In this document: piece by piece, positions 11,226-19,666 of the stretch
Layout: the number at the start of each line of letters is the position of its first letter
How positions within the stretch are numbered: position 1 is the stretch's first letter
Assembly: GCF_003226555.1 (NCBI RefSeq)
Contig: NZ_QKQS01000029.1
Span: forward strand, 3,015 to 67,014
DNA from: Rhodopseudomonas palustris
GTDB lineage: Bacteria; Pseudomonadota; Alphaproteobacteria; Rhizobiales; Xanthobacteraceae
Length of the DNA: 64,000 bases
Reading direction: 5' to 3'
Program-made: the position numbers and the translations under genes
The notes under the pieces: generated by a model
Told to the model about the DNA's origin: nothing
What the model saw: only the letters and a program-made list of their open reading frames with translations
Databases searched by the model: none

Positions 11226-12455
11226 ATGTCGTCCTTGAGCTTCTGCCGGACGCGCCGACGCGCGCTGCTGGTCCTGTCCGCCGCCGCCCTCACCCTGGCC
11301 TCGCCGGCGCTTGCTGACTCCGCCGCGGGGAGCGACGACCGCGTCATCCGGATCGGCAATCTGATGCCGTATTCCGGGCCGGCCTCGGCCTATTCGATCG
11401 TCGGCCGGATCGAACAGGCCTATTTCAAGATGATCAACGATCAGGGCGGCATCAACGGCCGCCGGATCGAGTTCATCTCCTATGACGATGCCTACAATCC
11501 GGCCAAGGCGGTCGAGCAGGTGCGCAAGCTGGTCGAGCGCGACCAGGTGCTGCTGGTGTTCAGCGCGATGGGCACACCGACGAATGCCGCGATCCAGAAA
11601 TATCTCAACCTCAAGCAGGTGCCGCAATTGTTCGCCGCCACCGGCGCCACCCGGTTCGGCGATCCCACGGCATTCCCGTGGACGATGGGGTGGCAGCCGC
11701 CCTACCAGAGCGAAGGCCGGGTCTACGCCAAGTATATCCTCGCCATCCGGCCGCAGGGCCGGATCGCGGTGCTGTATCAGAACGACGATCTCGGCCGCGA
11801 CCTGCTGAAGGGTCTAAAGGACGGCCTCGGCGGCCACGCTGCGATGATCGCCCTCGAGGAGAGCTACGAAGTCGCCGAGCCCTCTGCCGACAACCACATC
11901 GCGCGGATGAAGGCGTCCGGCGCCGACGTGTTCGTCTCGATCACCACGCCGAAATTCGCCGCCCAGAGCATCAAGGCTGCCGCCGCGCTGGACTGGCATC
12001 CGCTCTATGTGCAGGCGCTGGTGTCGGCCTCGATCGCCGCCGTGCTGCGGCCCGCCGGGCTCGACGCCTCGCAGGGGCTGGTCTCGGCCGCCTACAACAA
12101 GGACGCAGCCGATCCGCAGTGGCGTGACGATGCCGGCATGCAACGGTTCCACGCCTTCCTCGACGCCTACGCACCGGATGTCGACCGCGGTGACAATTCG
12201 GTCGTGTACGGCTACGGCGCCGCACAATGCCTGGTCGAGGTGCTACGCCGCGCCGGCGACGATCTCAGCCGCACCAACATCATGAAACAAGCCGCAAGCC
12301 TCCAGGGCTACGCGCCCGATACGCTGCTTCCCGGCATCACAGTGAACACGGCAGCGGACGACTTCCATCCGATCGAACAGCTGCGGATGATGCGGTTCTC
12401 CGGCGATCATTGGGAGCTGTTCGGCCCGGTGATCGACGGCAGGCTACGCGACTAA
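11226..12455 (+). CDS. Periplasmic substrate-binding protein 1 (HAAT family)
   Basis: ABC transporter solute-binding protein of the Leu/Ile/Val-type family, 409 residues. It has an Arg-rich signal peptide with a likely cut after ASPALA. The mature domain starts IRIGNLMPYSGPASAY, the first ligand-contact strand in this family. It is the most divergent of three tandem paralogues (with 12627-13862 and 14253-15482). The ATG at 11226 gives a good signal peptide; a longer reading upstream adds implausible sequence. It presumably feeds the LivFGHM transporter. A dicarboxylate or fatty acid ligand is suggested by the pim neighbours but is not shown by the sequence. Confidence 0.88.
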   Translation: MSSLSFCRTRRRALLVLSAAALTLASPALADSAAGSDDRVIRIGNLMPYSGPASAYSIVGRIEQAYFKMINDQGGINGRRIEFISYDDAYNPAKAVEQVRKLVERDQVLLVFSAMGTPTNAAIQKYLNLKQVPQLFAATGATRFGDPTAFPWTMGWQPPYQSEGRVYAKYILAIRPQGRIAVLYQNDDLGRDLLKGLKDGLGGHAAMIALEESYEVAEPSADNHIARMKASGADVFVSITTPKFAAQSIKAAAALDWHPLYVQALVSASIAAVLRPAGLDASQGLVSAAYNKDAADPQWRDDAGMQRFHAFLDAYAPDVDRGDNSVVYGYGAAQCLVEVLRRAGDDLSRTNIMKQAASLQGYAPDTLLPGITVNTAADDFHPIEQLRMMRFSGDHWELFGPVIDGRLRD

Positions 12456-12626
12456 ACTCCACGCATGCACCGCCTCGGAAAAACTCCGCATGGCGGGATA
12501 TGATCACCACCGCCGCGCCGATTTCCCTCGACGCGGCTTTTAGTTGCTGCAACCGCGAGAACCGTGTTCAATTGGCTCCGGACCTCGAAGTCCACAAAAA
12601 GAATCGAAATCCCAAGGAGCCTATTG

Positions 12627-13862
12627 ATGCCCGCCTTCCGTTCGGGCGCGTTTGCCGTTTCGGCAGCCGTCGCCGTCAGTTTCGCCGCGTTCAGCGGCAC
12701 TGCCTTCGCCCAAAAGAAATACGACACCGGTGCGTCCGACACCGAAATCAAGATCGGCAACATCATGCCCTATTCGGGCCCGGCATCCGCCTACGGCACC
12801 ATCGGCAAGACCGAGGAAGCCTATTTCCGGATGATCAACGACCAGGGCGGCATCAACGGCCGCAAGATCAACTTCATCAGCTACGACGACGCCTATTCGC
12901 CGCCGAAGGCCGTCGAGCAGGCGCGCAAGCTGGTCGAGAGTGACGAAGTGCTGGCGGTGTTCAATCCGCTCGGCACGCCGTCGAACACCGCGATCCAGAA
13001 GTATCTCAACGCCAAGAAGGTGCCACAGCTGTTCGTCGCCACCGGCGCCAGCAAGTGGAACGATCCGAAACACTTCCCGTGGACGATCGGCTGGCAGCCG
13101 TCGTACCAGAGCGAAGCCCAGATCTACGTCAAGTACATCCTGAAGGAGAAGCCGAACGCCAAGGTGGCGATCCTGTATCAGAACGACGACTTCGGGAAGG
13201 ACTACCTCAAGGGCACGATCGACGGCTTCGGCGACAAGGCCAAGTCGATGGTGATCGCCGAGGAGGCCTACGAGATCTCCGAGCCGTCGATCGACGGGCA
13301 CATCGTCAAGCTGAAGGCGCTCAATCCCGACGTGCTGCTGATCTACACCACGCCGAAATTCGGCGCGCAGACCATCCGCAAGACCGCCGAGCTCGGCTGG
13401 AAACCGATGCAGATCCTGACCAACGTCTCCGCCTCGGTCGGCAGCGTGATGAAGCCCGCCGGCTTCGACAACTCGCAGGGCGTGCTGTCGGCCGCCTACG
13501 CCAAGGATCCGACCGACCCGCAGTGGGACAACGATCCGAAGTTCAAGAACTGGCATGCGTTCGTCGACAAGTACATGCCGGGCGCCAGCAAGTCCGACAG
13601 CAACATGGTGTACGGCTACGGCGCCGCCGCCACGCTGGTCGAGGTGCTGAAGCGCTGCGGCGACGATCTGACCCGCGCCAACGTGATGAAGCAGGCGGCG
13701 AGCCTGAAGGATTTCGAACCCGACACCCTGCTGCCGGGCATCAAGATCAACACCTCGCCCACCGATTTCGCCCCGATCAGCCAGTTGCAGATGATGCGAT
13801 TCAAGGGCGAGCGCTGGGAACTGTTCGGCGACATCATCTCCGCCGACTCCGCGAGCAAGTGA
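12627..13862 (+). CDS. Periplasmic substrate-binding protein 2 (HAAT family)
   Basis: Solute-binding protein of 411 residues with a signal peptide ending SGTAFA and a mature start QKKYDTGASDTEIKIGN. It is very similar along its whole length to the third paralogue at 14253-15482 and more distantly to the first. AAGGAG lies eight bases before the ATG. A strong intrinsic terminator follows at 13896-13930, so it is probably transcribed separately from the third copy. The role is inferred as delivery of dicarboxylates to the adjacent permease. Confidence 0.9.
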   Translation: MPAFRSGAFAVSAAVAVSFAAFSGTAFAQKKYDTGASDTEIKIGNIMPYSGPASAYGTIGKTEEAYFRMINDQGGINGRKINFISYDDAYSPPKAVEQARKLVESDEVLAVFNPLGTPSNTAIQKYLNAKKVPQLFVATGASKWNDPKHFPWTIGWQPSYQSEAQIYVKYILKEKPNAKVAILYQNDDFGKDYLKGTIDGFGDKAKSMVIAEEAYEISEPSIDGHIVKLKALNPDVLLIYTTPKFGAQTIRKTAELGWKPMQILTNVSASVGSVMKPAGFDNSQGVLSAAYAKDPTDPQWDNDPKFKNWHAFVDKYMPGASKSDSNMVYGYGAAATLVEVLKRCGDDLTRANVMKQAASLKDFEPDTLLPGIKINTSPTDFAPISQLQMMRFKGERWELFGDIISADSASK

Positions 13863-13895
13863 TCGCTCGAACGCGATAACCCCTTCCGTCCACCG

Positions 13896-13930
13896 AGCCC
13901 CCGGCAAGCGATTGCCGGGGGCTTTGTTTT
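13896..13930 (+). terminator. Intrinsic terminator after binding protein 2
   Basis: A 12-bp perfect stem, AGCCCCCGGCAA with TTGCCGGGGGCT, has a GCGA loop and is followed by TTGTTTT. Confidence 0.9.
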
Positions 13931-14252
13931 GCCGGCAGGCGAATCGCAGCTCTTGGCCGCAACGCAGCATCAGTCATCGATTGCGCCGACGGCCGCCACC
14001 GCACCAACCGGCGATTCCACCCACAACCGACACGAGCGGGTGCGGCGCACCAAGACCCTGCACGATAGCGCCACACGTAGTTCTACCTGGATGATTAGTT
14101 CGGGAATGGTTACTTCGCATTGCAACATGCTGAAGTAACGACGACTGGCGCTTGCTGGACCGAGTCGGAAGGTGTTCAATGTCGGCGAAAGGGCCATCAA
14201 GAGCCCGTAAACCCGACACAACAAACACACATCCAAGAAAAGGGAGTCAGCA
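13931..14252. other. Intergenic leader region of binding protein 3
   Basis: Together with the terminator before it, this forms a 390-bp gap without a gene. It contains the promoter and leader of the third binding protein, including the hairpin at 14109-14139 and the ribosome site AAAGGGAG before the ATG at 14253. No convincing coding sequence was found in it. Confidence 0.6.
14109..14139 (+). promoter_or_regulatory. Long inverted repeat upstream of binding protein 3
   Basis: GTTACTTCGCAT pairs with ATGCTGAAGTAAC around a six-base loop, giving a 12-bp stem with one bulged T. It is located 113 bases upstream of the ATG. No T-run follows, so it is not a terminator. It may be a protein operator or an RNA leader structure controlling this copy alone. 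Confidence 0.4.
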
Positions 14253-15482
14253 ATGCCTTCACTCCGTTCGCACGCGGCTGCGCTTTCCGCGGCAGTTCTC
14301 GTCAGTTTCGCAGCCTCGAACGGCGCACTCGCGCAAAAGAAATACGATCGGGGCGCAAGCGATACCGAAATCAAGATCGGCAACATCATGCCCTACAGCG
14401 GCCCAGCCTCCGCTTACGGTGTGATCGGCCGCACCGAGGCCGCCTACTTCAAGATGATCAACGACAAGGGCGGCATCAACGGCCGTAAGATCAACTTCAT
14501 CAGCTACGACGACGCCTACTCGCCGCCGAAGACGGTGGAGCAGGCGCGCAAGCTGGTCGAGAGCGACGAAGTGCTGCTGATCTTCAACTCGCTGGGCACG
14601 CCGCCGAACTCGGCGATCCACAAATACATGAACAGCAAGAAGGTGCCGCAGCTGTTCGTCGCCACCGGCGCCAGCAAGTGGAACGACCCGAAGAACTATC
14701 CCTGGACGATGGGCTGGCAGCCGAACTACCAGAGCGAGACCCAGATCTACGCGAAATACATCCTCAAGAACATGCCGAACGCCAAGATCGCCGTGCTGTA
14801 TCAGAACGACGATTACGGCAAGGACTATCTGAAGGGCTTCGAGGACGGCCTCGGCGCCAAGCACGCCTCGATGATCGTGATGAAGGAGAGCTACGAGGTC
14901 GCCGAGCCGACGATCGACAACCATATCGTCAAGCTGAAGTCGACCGGCGCCGACGTCTTCATCAACATCACGACGCCGAAATTCGCCGCCCAGGCGATCA
15001 AGAAACTCGCCGAGATCGGCTGGAAGCCGACCCACTTCCTCAACAACGTGTCGGCCTCGGTCGGCAGCGTGATCAAGCCGGCGGGCTTCGACAACGCCCA
15101 AGGCATCATCTCGGCGGCGTATCTGAAGGACGTCTCCGACGAGCAGTGGAAGAACGACCCCGGCATGAAGGAGTTCATCGCCTTCATGGACAAGGAGTTC
15201 CCGGAGGGCAACAAGCTCGACGGCGGCACCGTGGTCGGCTACGGCGTGGCGCAGACGCTGGTGCACGTGCTGAAGAACTGCGGCGACAACCTCACCCGCG
15301 CCAACGTGATGAAGCAGGCCGCCAGCCTGAAGGACTTCCGCACCGAAGTGCTGCTGCCGGGCGTCAAGATCAACACCTCGGCGACCGACTTCGCACCGAT
15401 CAGCCAGTTGCAGCTGCAGCGCTTCAAGGGCGAGAAGTGGGAGCTGTTCGGCGACGTCATCAGCGCCGATGTCGGGGGCTGA
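14253..15482 (+). CDS. Periplasmic substrate-binding protein 3 (HAAT family)
   Basis: Third tandem solute-binding protein, 409 residues. The signal peptide is cut after SNGALA and the mature start is QKKYDRGASDTEIKIGN. It is nearly collinear with the second copy, with changes concentrated in the second half, where specificity often differs. GGGAG lies about eight bases upstream of the ATG, and a terminator follows at 15511-15543. The three copies with one permease set suggest different ligands or growth conditions for each. R. palustris is known to have binding proteins for fatty and dicarboxylic acids. Confidence 0.9.
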   Translation: MPSLRSHAAALSAAVLVSFAASNGALAQKKYDRGASDTEIKIGNIMPYSGPASAYGVIGRTEAAYFKMINDKGGINGRKINFISYDDAYSPPKTVEQARKLVESDEVLLIFNSLGTPPNSAIHKYMNSKKVPQLFVATGASKWNDPKNYPWTMGWQPNYQSETQIYAKYILKNMPNAKIAVLYQNDDYGKDYLKGFEDGLGAKHASMIVMKESYEVAEPTIDNHIVKLKSTGADVFINITTPKFAAQAIKKLAEIGWKPTHFLNNVSASVGSVIKPAGFDNAQGIISAAYLKDVSDEQWKNDPGMKEFIAFMDKEFPEGNKLDGGTVVGYGVAQTLVHVLKNCGDNLTRANVMKQAASLKDFRTEVLLPGVKINTSATDFAPISQLQLQRFKGEKWELFGDVISADVGG

Positions 15483-15510
15483 CCTGGACTGATCCAGCAA
15501 CAAACAACAG

Positions 15511-15543
15511 CCCCGGGCGGCAACGCCCGGGGCTTCGTCGTTT
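15511..15543 (+). terminator. Probable intrinsic terminator after binding protein 3
   Basis: The stem CCCCGGGCG with CGCCCGGGG has a GCAA tetraloop and is followed by CTTCGTCGTTT. The T-run is interrupted, so termination may be partial. Confidence 0.65.
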
Positions 15544-15575
15544 CGATCCGCGGATAGCCTGCGAAAGGCGGCCGG

Positions 15576-16076
15576 TTACGCCGCGGCTTCGTAGTTGACT
15601 TCGCTCTCGGCCAGCTTGGACAGCGTCTGGTCGGTGGTCTTCTCCTGCTGCAGAGTCTGGTCGATCAGCTTGACCGCGTCCTTCATGCCGAGCAGGCCGG
15701 CCCAGGTCTTCAGCGTGCCGTAGCGGGAGATCTCGTAATGCTCCACAGCCTGGGCGGCGGCGAGCAGGCCGGCGTCGAGCGCCTCGGTGCCCTTGTACTC
15801 GTCCATGATCTCCTTGCCCTCGTCGATGATACCGAGGATGGCGTCGCAGGTCTTGCCGCGGGCCGGCTTCTCGAGCAGTTCGAACACCTGCTCCAGCCGC
15901 TCGATCTGGCCTTCGGTTTCGTCACGATGCTTCTCGAATGCGGCGCGCAGCTTGTCCGAGGTCGCCGCCTTCGCCATCTTCGGCAGCGCCTTCAGGATCT
16001 GCTTCTCGGCGAAGTAGATGTCTTTCAGGGTATCGAAAAACAGGTCGTTGAGGTCCTTGTCCTTGGTCCCAGCCAT
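15576..16076 (-). CDS. DUF892 (YciE/YciF-like) ferritin-like stress protein
   Basis: Four-helix ferritin-like protein of 166 residues. Family features visible are LFFDTLKDIYFAEKQILKAL near residue 10 and the later EHYEISRYGTLKTWA, with Glu and His residues placed as in di-iron helices. Its biochemical activity is unknown in the family, but members are repeatedly found under general stress control. The start at MAGTKDKD has GGAGAG ten bases upstream; an ATG five codons earlier is possible. An EcfG-type promoter 50-75 bases upstream supports stress induction. It is monocistronic and convergent with the binding-protein gene. Confidence 0.85.
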   Translation of the reverse strand: MAGTKDKDLNDLFFDTLKDIYFAEKQILKALPKMAKAATSDKLRAAFEKHRDETEGQIERLEQVFELLEKPARGKTCDAILGIIDEGKEIMDEYKGTEALDAGLLAAAQAVEHYEISRYGTLKTWAGLLGMKDAVKLIDQTLQQEKTTDQTLSKLAESEVNYEAAA

Positions 16077-16125
16077 ATTGGTACTCTCCATGAAACCGTG
16101 AGTGAGGGGCCTTGCCCTCCCGCCC

Positions 16126-16150
16126 AACGCAACCTTCGCCAGATCGTTCC
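16126..16150 (-). promoter_or_regulatory. EcfG-type general stress promoter of the DUF892 gene
   Basis: On the minus strand GGAAC (16150-16146) is separated by exactly 17 bases from GTT (16128-16126), and the -10 element is part of CGTT. This matches the alphaproteobacterial EcfG consensus GGAAC-N16/17-CGTT. The predicted start of transcription is about 45 bases before the ATG. Confidence 0.75.
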
Positions 16151-16296
16151 TAGGGCACCGTTGTCATCCAACTGTCAAATCACTGCGGCACAGTCGTCGT
16201 GCTGCTGCGAGGTGATGATGATCCCGGAAACGTTCGGCCCAACCACCGCCATGGCACCGGCCGGGCGCGGCGCGCGACGGATTCCGGACTGAGCCG

Positions 16297-17355
16297 ATGT
16301 CCATTCCCCTGCCCCGCAACCGCGCGATCGCGGACCGCTTCGGCGACACGCCCCCACCGCTGGCCGACGCCGCGTCAGGGGCGCGAATGCCGGTGCCCGG
16401 CCTGGTGTGGGCGTTCCGGATCGACGCTGCAGGCGTCGCGCAGCCGTTGCCGCAGGAGGCGCCGTTCGTGTTCGAACCCGACGGCTGGTACTGGCTGCAC
16501 TTCAATCTGGCCGACTCGCGCGCCCAGCTCTGGCTATCGGAACTCGTGCTGCCGCCACCGGCGCGGGCGCTATTGCAATCGAAGGACACCTATCAGCAGC
16601 TCCACAGCGTCGACGGCTGCGTCTACGGCGTGATCGCCGACCTGATGCGCGATATCGCCGACGCCACCGAGGACACCGGGTTCCTGCGTTTCGTGATGGC
16701 GGAGCGGTTGCTGATCACCGGTCGCTATCAGGCCCTGTGCGCGGTGGAAACTGCGCGGCGGGCGCTGGAGCGCGGCCTCCGGGTCGATCATTGCGCGGCG
16801 TTGTTCGAGGTGATCGTTCACAATGTCGCCGATGCGATGGAGAGCATCACCGACAATGTCGGCGAAACGCTGGACCGGATCGAGGACAAACTGCTGTCCG
16901 AAGACACCGACGATTTGCGCCAGGGACTCGGCCGGCTGCGCCGCACCTGCGTTCGGCTGCATCGTCATCTGTCCGGCCTGCGCGTCGTGCTGCACCGGTT
17001 CGATCGTGACGGCGGCGCCGACCTGCCGCCGTCGCTGCGGCCCCACGCCGGCAAGCTGGCGCAGCGGCTCGACGGGCTCGACCGCACCGTGACCGAAATG
17101 CGCGAGCGCAGCCGGCTGCTGCAGGAAGAGCTGCACCTGCAGATCGAAGAACAGGGCAACAACAGCCTGCGGGTGCTGTCGGTCCTGACCGCGCTTTTGC
17201 TGCCGCCGACCCTGGTCACCGGGATGTTCGGGATGAACCTGCACGGCCTGCCGTTCTCCGAAGGCGGCGGCGGCTTCGGCTGGGCGATCCTGATCATGCT
17301 GCTGTCGTCGTTCGTCGCCTATGTGGTGATGAAGCGTTTCGGCCTGATCAGGTAG
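16297..17355 (+). CDS. zntB: ZntB/CorA-like divalent cation transporter
   Basis: CorA-superfamily membrane protein of 352 residues. A long cytoplasmic domain rich in helices (about 1-285) is followed by two C-terminal membrane segments. The signature GMN is present in TGMFGMNLHG at the end of the first segment. The periplasmic loop is GLPFSEGGGGFG, and the second segment ends MKRFGLIR. The loop and domain layout fit the ZntB branch (zinc transport) better than magnesium CorA. Function is by family; the metal is not determined. It is divergent from the DUF892 gene. Confidence 0.82.
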   Translation: MSIPLPRNRAIADRFGDTPPPLADAASGARMPVPGLVWAFRIDAAGVAQPLPQEAPFVFEPDGWYWLHFNLADSRAQLWLSELVLPPPARALLQSKDTYQQLHSVDGCVYGVIADLMRDIADATEDTGFLRFVMAERLLITGRYQALCAVETARRALERGLRVDHCAALFEVIVHNVADAMESITDNVGETLDRIEDKLLSEDTDDLRQGLGRLRRTCVRLHRHLSGLRVVLHRFDRDGGADLPPSLRPHAGKLAQRLDGLDRTVTEMRERSRLLQEELHLQIEEQGNNSLRVLSVLTALLLPPTLVTGMFGMNLHGLPFSEGGGGFGWAILIMLLSSFVAYVVMKRFGLIR

Positions 17356-17539
17356 TCCCGGTGTATCTCCCCTTCCGCTCCCCGCCGCGCCTTGCGGCGC
17401 TCCGCCGGCCCGCTCGCAGCACGGCTGTGGCCCGATGGCTACGCTGCCGCGAAATCAGCCGGCGTGCTCAGTCCATGACGCCGGCTCTCCGATCGCTGTG
17501 ATACGGGACCCGGCATTGACGACCAGGACGAACCAACGC

Positions 17540-19552
17540 GTGCGCCACTCTCTGCTCGTTCCGATCCTCGCAGCCGCCACGGTCTGGGCCGTCCCCGCCG
17601 CCGCGGCCGATCTGCCGCGCAAGGCGCCGGCTGCCCCGCGCGCGGTGTTCGACTGGAGCGGCTTCTACATCGGCGCGCATCTCAGCGCGGTCGCCGGCCG
17701 CTCCGACTGGAGCGCAGCACCCGCCGGCACCAGCGGCTCGATCGACCTGTTCGATGCGTTTCAGTTGTTCAAAGGCACCGGCAGCTACGTGATGGGGCTG
17801 CAGGCCGGCTACAATTGGACGCTGCCGTCGCGCTGGCTGATCGGCATCGAGGCCGACCTCAATTCGCCGAATACGATCGGCGGCACCGCCGGCACCACGC
17901 TGCCTTCGGGCATGGTCGGCGGCCACGATCACCAGGTGCTGCTCGGCGGCACCGTGCGTGGCCGGCTCGGCTACGCGTTCGATGGCTGGCTGCCTTACCT
18001 CACCGCCGGCTTCGCCTGGAGCTACGACCGGCTGCGCTGGACGCCCGATCCCGCGCTGGTGCAGCAGGAGACCGCGCTGCTGTGGCGACTCGGCTGGGCC
18101 GCGGGTGCCGGCGTCGACCTGCCGCTGTCGTCAGCCTGGAGCGCGCGCGTCGAATATCTGGCGACCGGGTTCGGCAACGGCACCGTCGACTTTCCGATCG
18201 CCAGCGAGCGCGTCACCTCCGACGTGCTCACCCATGCGTTTCGGCTCGGCCTGAACTACCGGCTCGGCGACGACCTGACCAAATCCGACGTATTCACCAA
18301 GGGAATCGACGCACTGGAGCTGGAGCGATTCGCGGTGCACGGCCAGAGCACCTTTACCTGGCAATACGCCCCCGGCTTCCGCTCGCCCTATCTCGGCACC
18401 AACAGCCTGAAGCCGAACCAGGCGCGGCAGACCTTCGACGCCACACTCTATGTCGGCGCCAGGCTGTGGGACGGCGCCGAGTTCTGGATCAATCCGGAGA
18501 TCAACCAGGGCTTCGGTCTCAGCGGCACCTTCGGCGTCGCGGCGTTTCCGAGCGCGGAGTCGTACAAGGTCGGCGCCGACTATCCGTATGCGCGGGTGCC
18601 GCGCTATTTCGTCCGGCAGACGCTCGATCTCGGCGGCCCGGTCGAAACCGTGCAGGGCGGGCCCAACCAGTTCGCCGGCAAGCAGTCCGCCGACCGGATC
18701 GTGATCACCGCCGGCAAGTTCTCGGTCGCCGACATTTTCGACGTCAACAAATACGCCCACGACCCACGCGTCGACTTCCTCAACTGGGGCCTCGCCGACG
18801 CGCTGACCTTCGACTACGCGGCCGACGCCTGGGCCTTCACCTACGGCACCGCGCTGGAATGGTACACCGGCGCCTGGACGGTGCGCGGCGGCGTGTTCGA
18901 TCTGCCGGTGACGCCGAACAACAGCGACCTCGATCCGACTTTCGGCCAATTCCAGCTGGTCGGCGAGATCGAACATCGCCACGAGCTGTGGGGCCTCGCC
19001 GGCAAGGTACTGGTCACCGGCTTCCTCAACCGCGCCCGGCTCGGCAATTTCAACGACGCCGTGCGGCAGGCGCAGGCGGCCGGCACCACGCCGAGCATCG
19101 CCGACGTGCGCCGCTACACCTCCAAGACCGGTCTGTCCGCCAGCCTCGAACAGGAGCTCACCGCCGACATCGGAATGTTCGCACGCGCCGGCTTCAGCAG
19201 CCCGAATCTCGAGACCAACGCCTTCACCGATTCCGATCGCACGCTGTCGGCCGGGCTGTCGCTGTCGGGGCGGCTGTGGGGCCGCGAGGGCGACACGGTC
19301 GGGCTCGGCGGCCTGCTCAACCACATCTCGGCGTCGCGGATCGCCTATCTCGACGCCGGCGGCCTGACCGCGATCATCGGCGACGGCCGGCTGCCCAATC
19401 CGGGCGACGAGAAAGTGTTCGAAGCCTATTACAGCCTGCCGCTGTATTCCTGGCGGCTGACCGCGGACTATCAGTTCATCGCCAACCCGGCGTTCAACCG
19501 CGACCGCGGCCCGGTGCACCTGATCGCCACGCGACTGCGCACGCAGTTTTAG
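17540..19552 (+). CDS. Two-domain outer-membrane porin (Omp25/31-like barrel plus OprB-like porin)
   Basis: Exported outer-membrane protein of 670 residues from the GTG at 17540, with AGGA about a dozen bases upstream and a signal peptide ending VPAAAA. An in-frame ATG at 17435 would add an implausible leader before the signal sequence. Residues about 25-250 resemble the rhizobial eight-strand barrel family (FDWSGFYIGAHLSA, later GLNYRLGDD). Residues about 260-670 resemble carbohydrate-selective porins, with features such as FTWQYAPGFRSPYLG, LWDGAEFWINPEINQGFGL and a C-terminal aromatic (TRLRTQF). The join of two beta-barrel families in one chain is the odd feature. The substrate is unknown, possibly sugars. 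Confidence 0.75.
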   Translation: MRHSLLVPILAAATVWAVPAAAADLPRKAPAAPRAVFDWSGFYIGAHLSAVAGRSDWSAAPAGTSGSIDLFDAFQLFKGTGSYVMGLQAGYNWTLPSRWLIGIEADLNSPNTIGGTAGTTLPSGMVGGHDHQVLLGGTVRGRLGYAFDGWLPYLTAGFAWSYDRLRWTPDPALVQQETALLWRLGWAAGAGVDLPLSSAWSARVEYLATGFGNGTVDFPIASERVTSDVLTHAFRLGLNYRLGDDLTKSDVFTKGIDALELERFAVHGQSTFTWQYAPGFRSPYLGTNSLKPNQARQTFDATLYVGARLWDGAEFWINPEINQGFGLSGTFGVAAFPSAESYKVGADYPYARVPRYFVRQTLDLGGPVETVQGGPNQFAGKQSADRIVITAGKFSVADIFDVNKYAHDPRVDFLNWGLADALTFDYAADAWAFTYGTALEWYTGAWTVRGGVFDLPVTPNNSDLDPTFGQFQLVGEIEHRHELWGLAGKVLVTGFLNRARLGNFNDAVRQAQAAGTTPSIADVRRYTSKTGLSASLEQELTADIGMFARAGFSSPNLETNAFTDSDRTLSAGLSLSGRLWGREGDTVGLGGLLNHISASRIAYLDAGGLTAIIGDGRLPNPGDEKVFEAYYSLPLYSWRLTADYQFIANPAFNRDRGPVHLIATRLRTQF

Positions 19553-19616
19553 GACCGTTCTGTTTCCGATCGGTTCCGGGGTTGGCGCTCTGCAGCGCTC
19601 CCAACAGACAAAACCT

Positions 19617-19666
19617 CATGGTGAGGAGGCGCGCAGCGCCGTCTCGAACCATGCGCTGCGCGTCAC
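19617..19666. repeat. Half copy of the CTCATGGTGAGGAGGCGCG repeat
   Basis: The sequence CTCATGGTGAGGAGGCGCGC, then AGCGCCGTCTCGAACCATG, matches the left half of the full element at 58924-59035 almost base for base. It lies between the porin and the convergent M20 gene. Confidence 0.75.
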
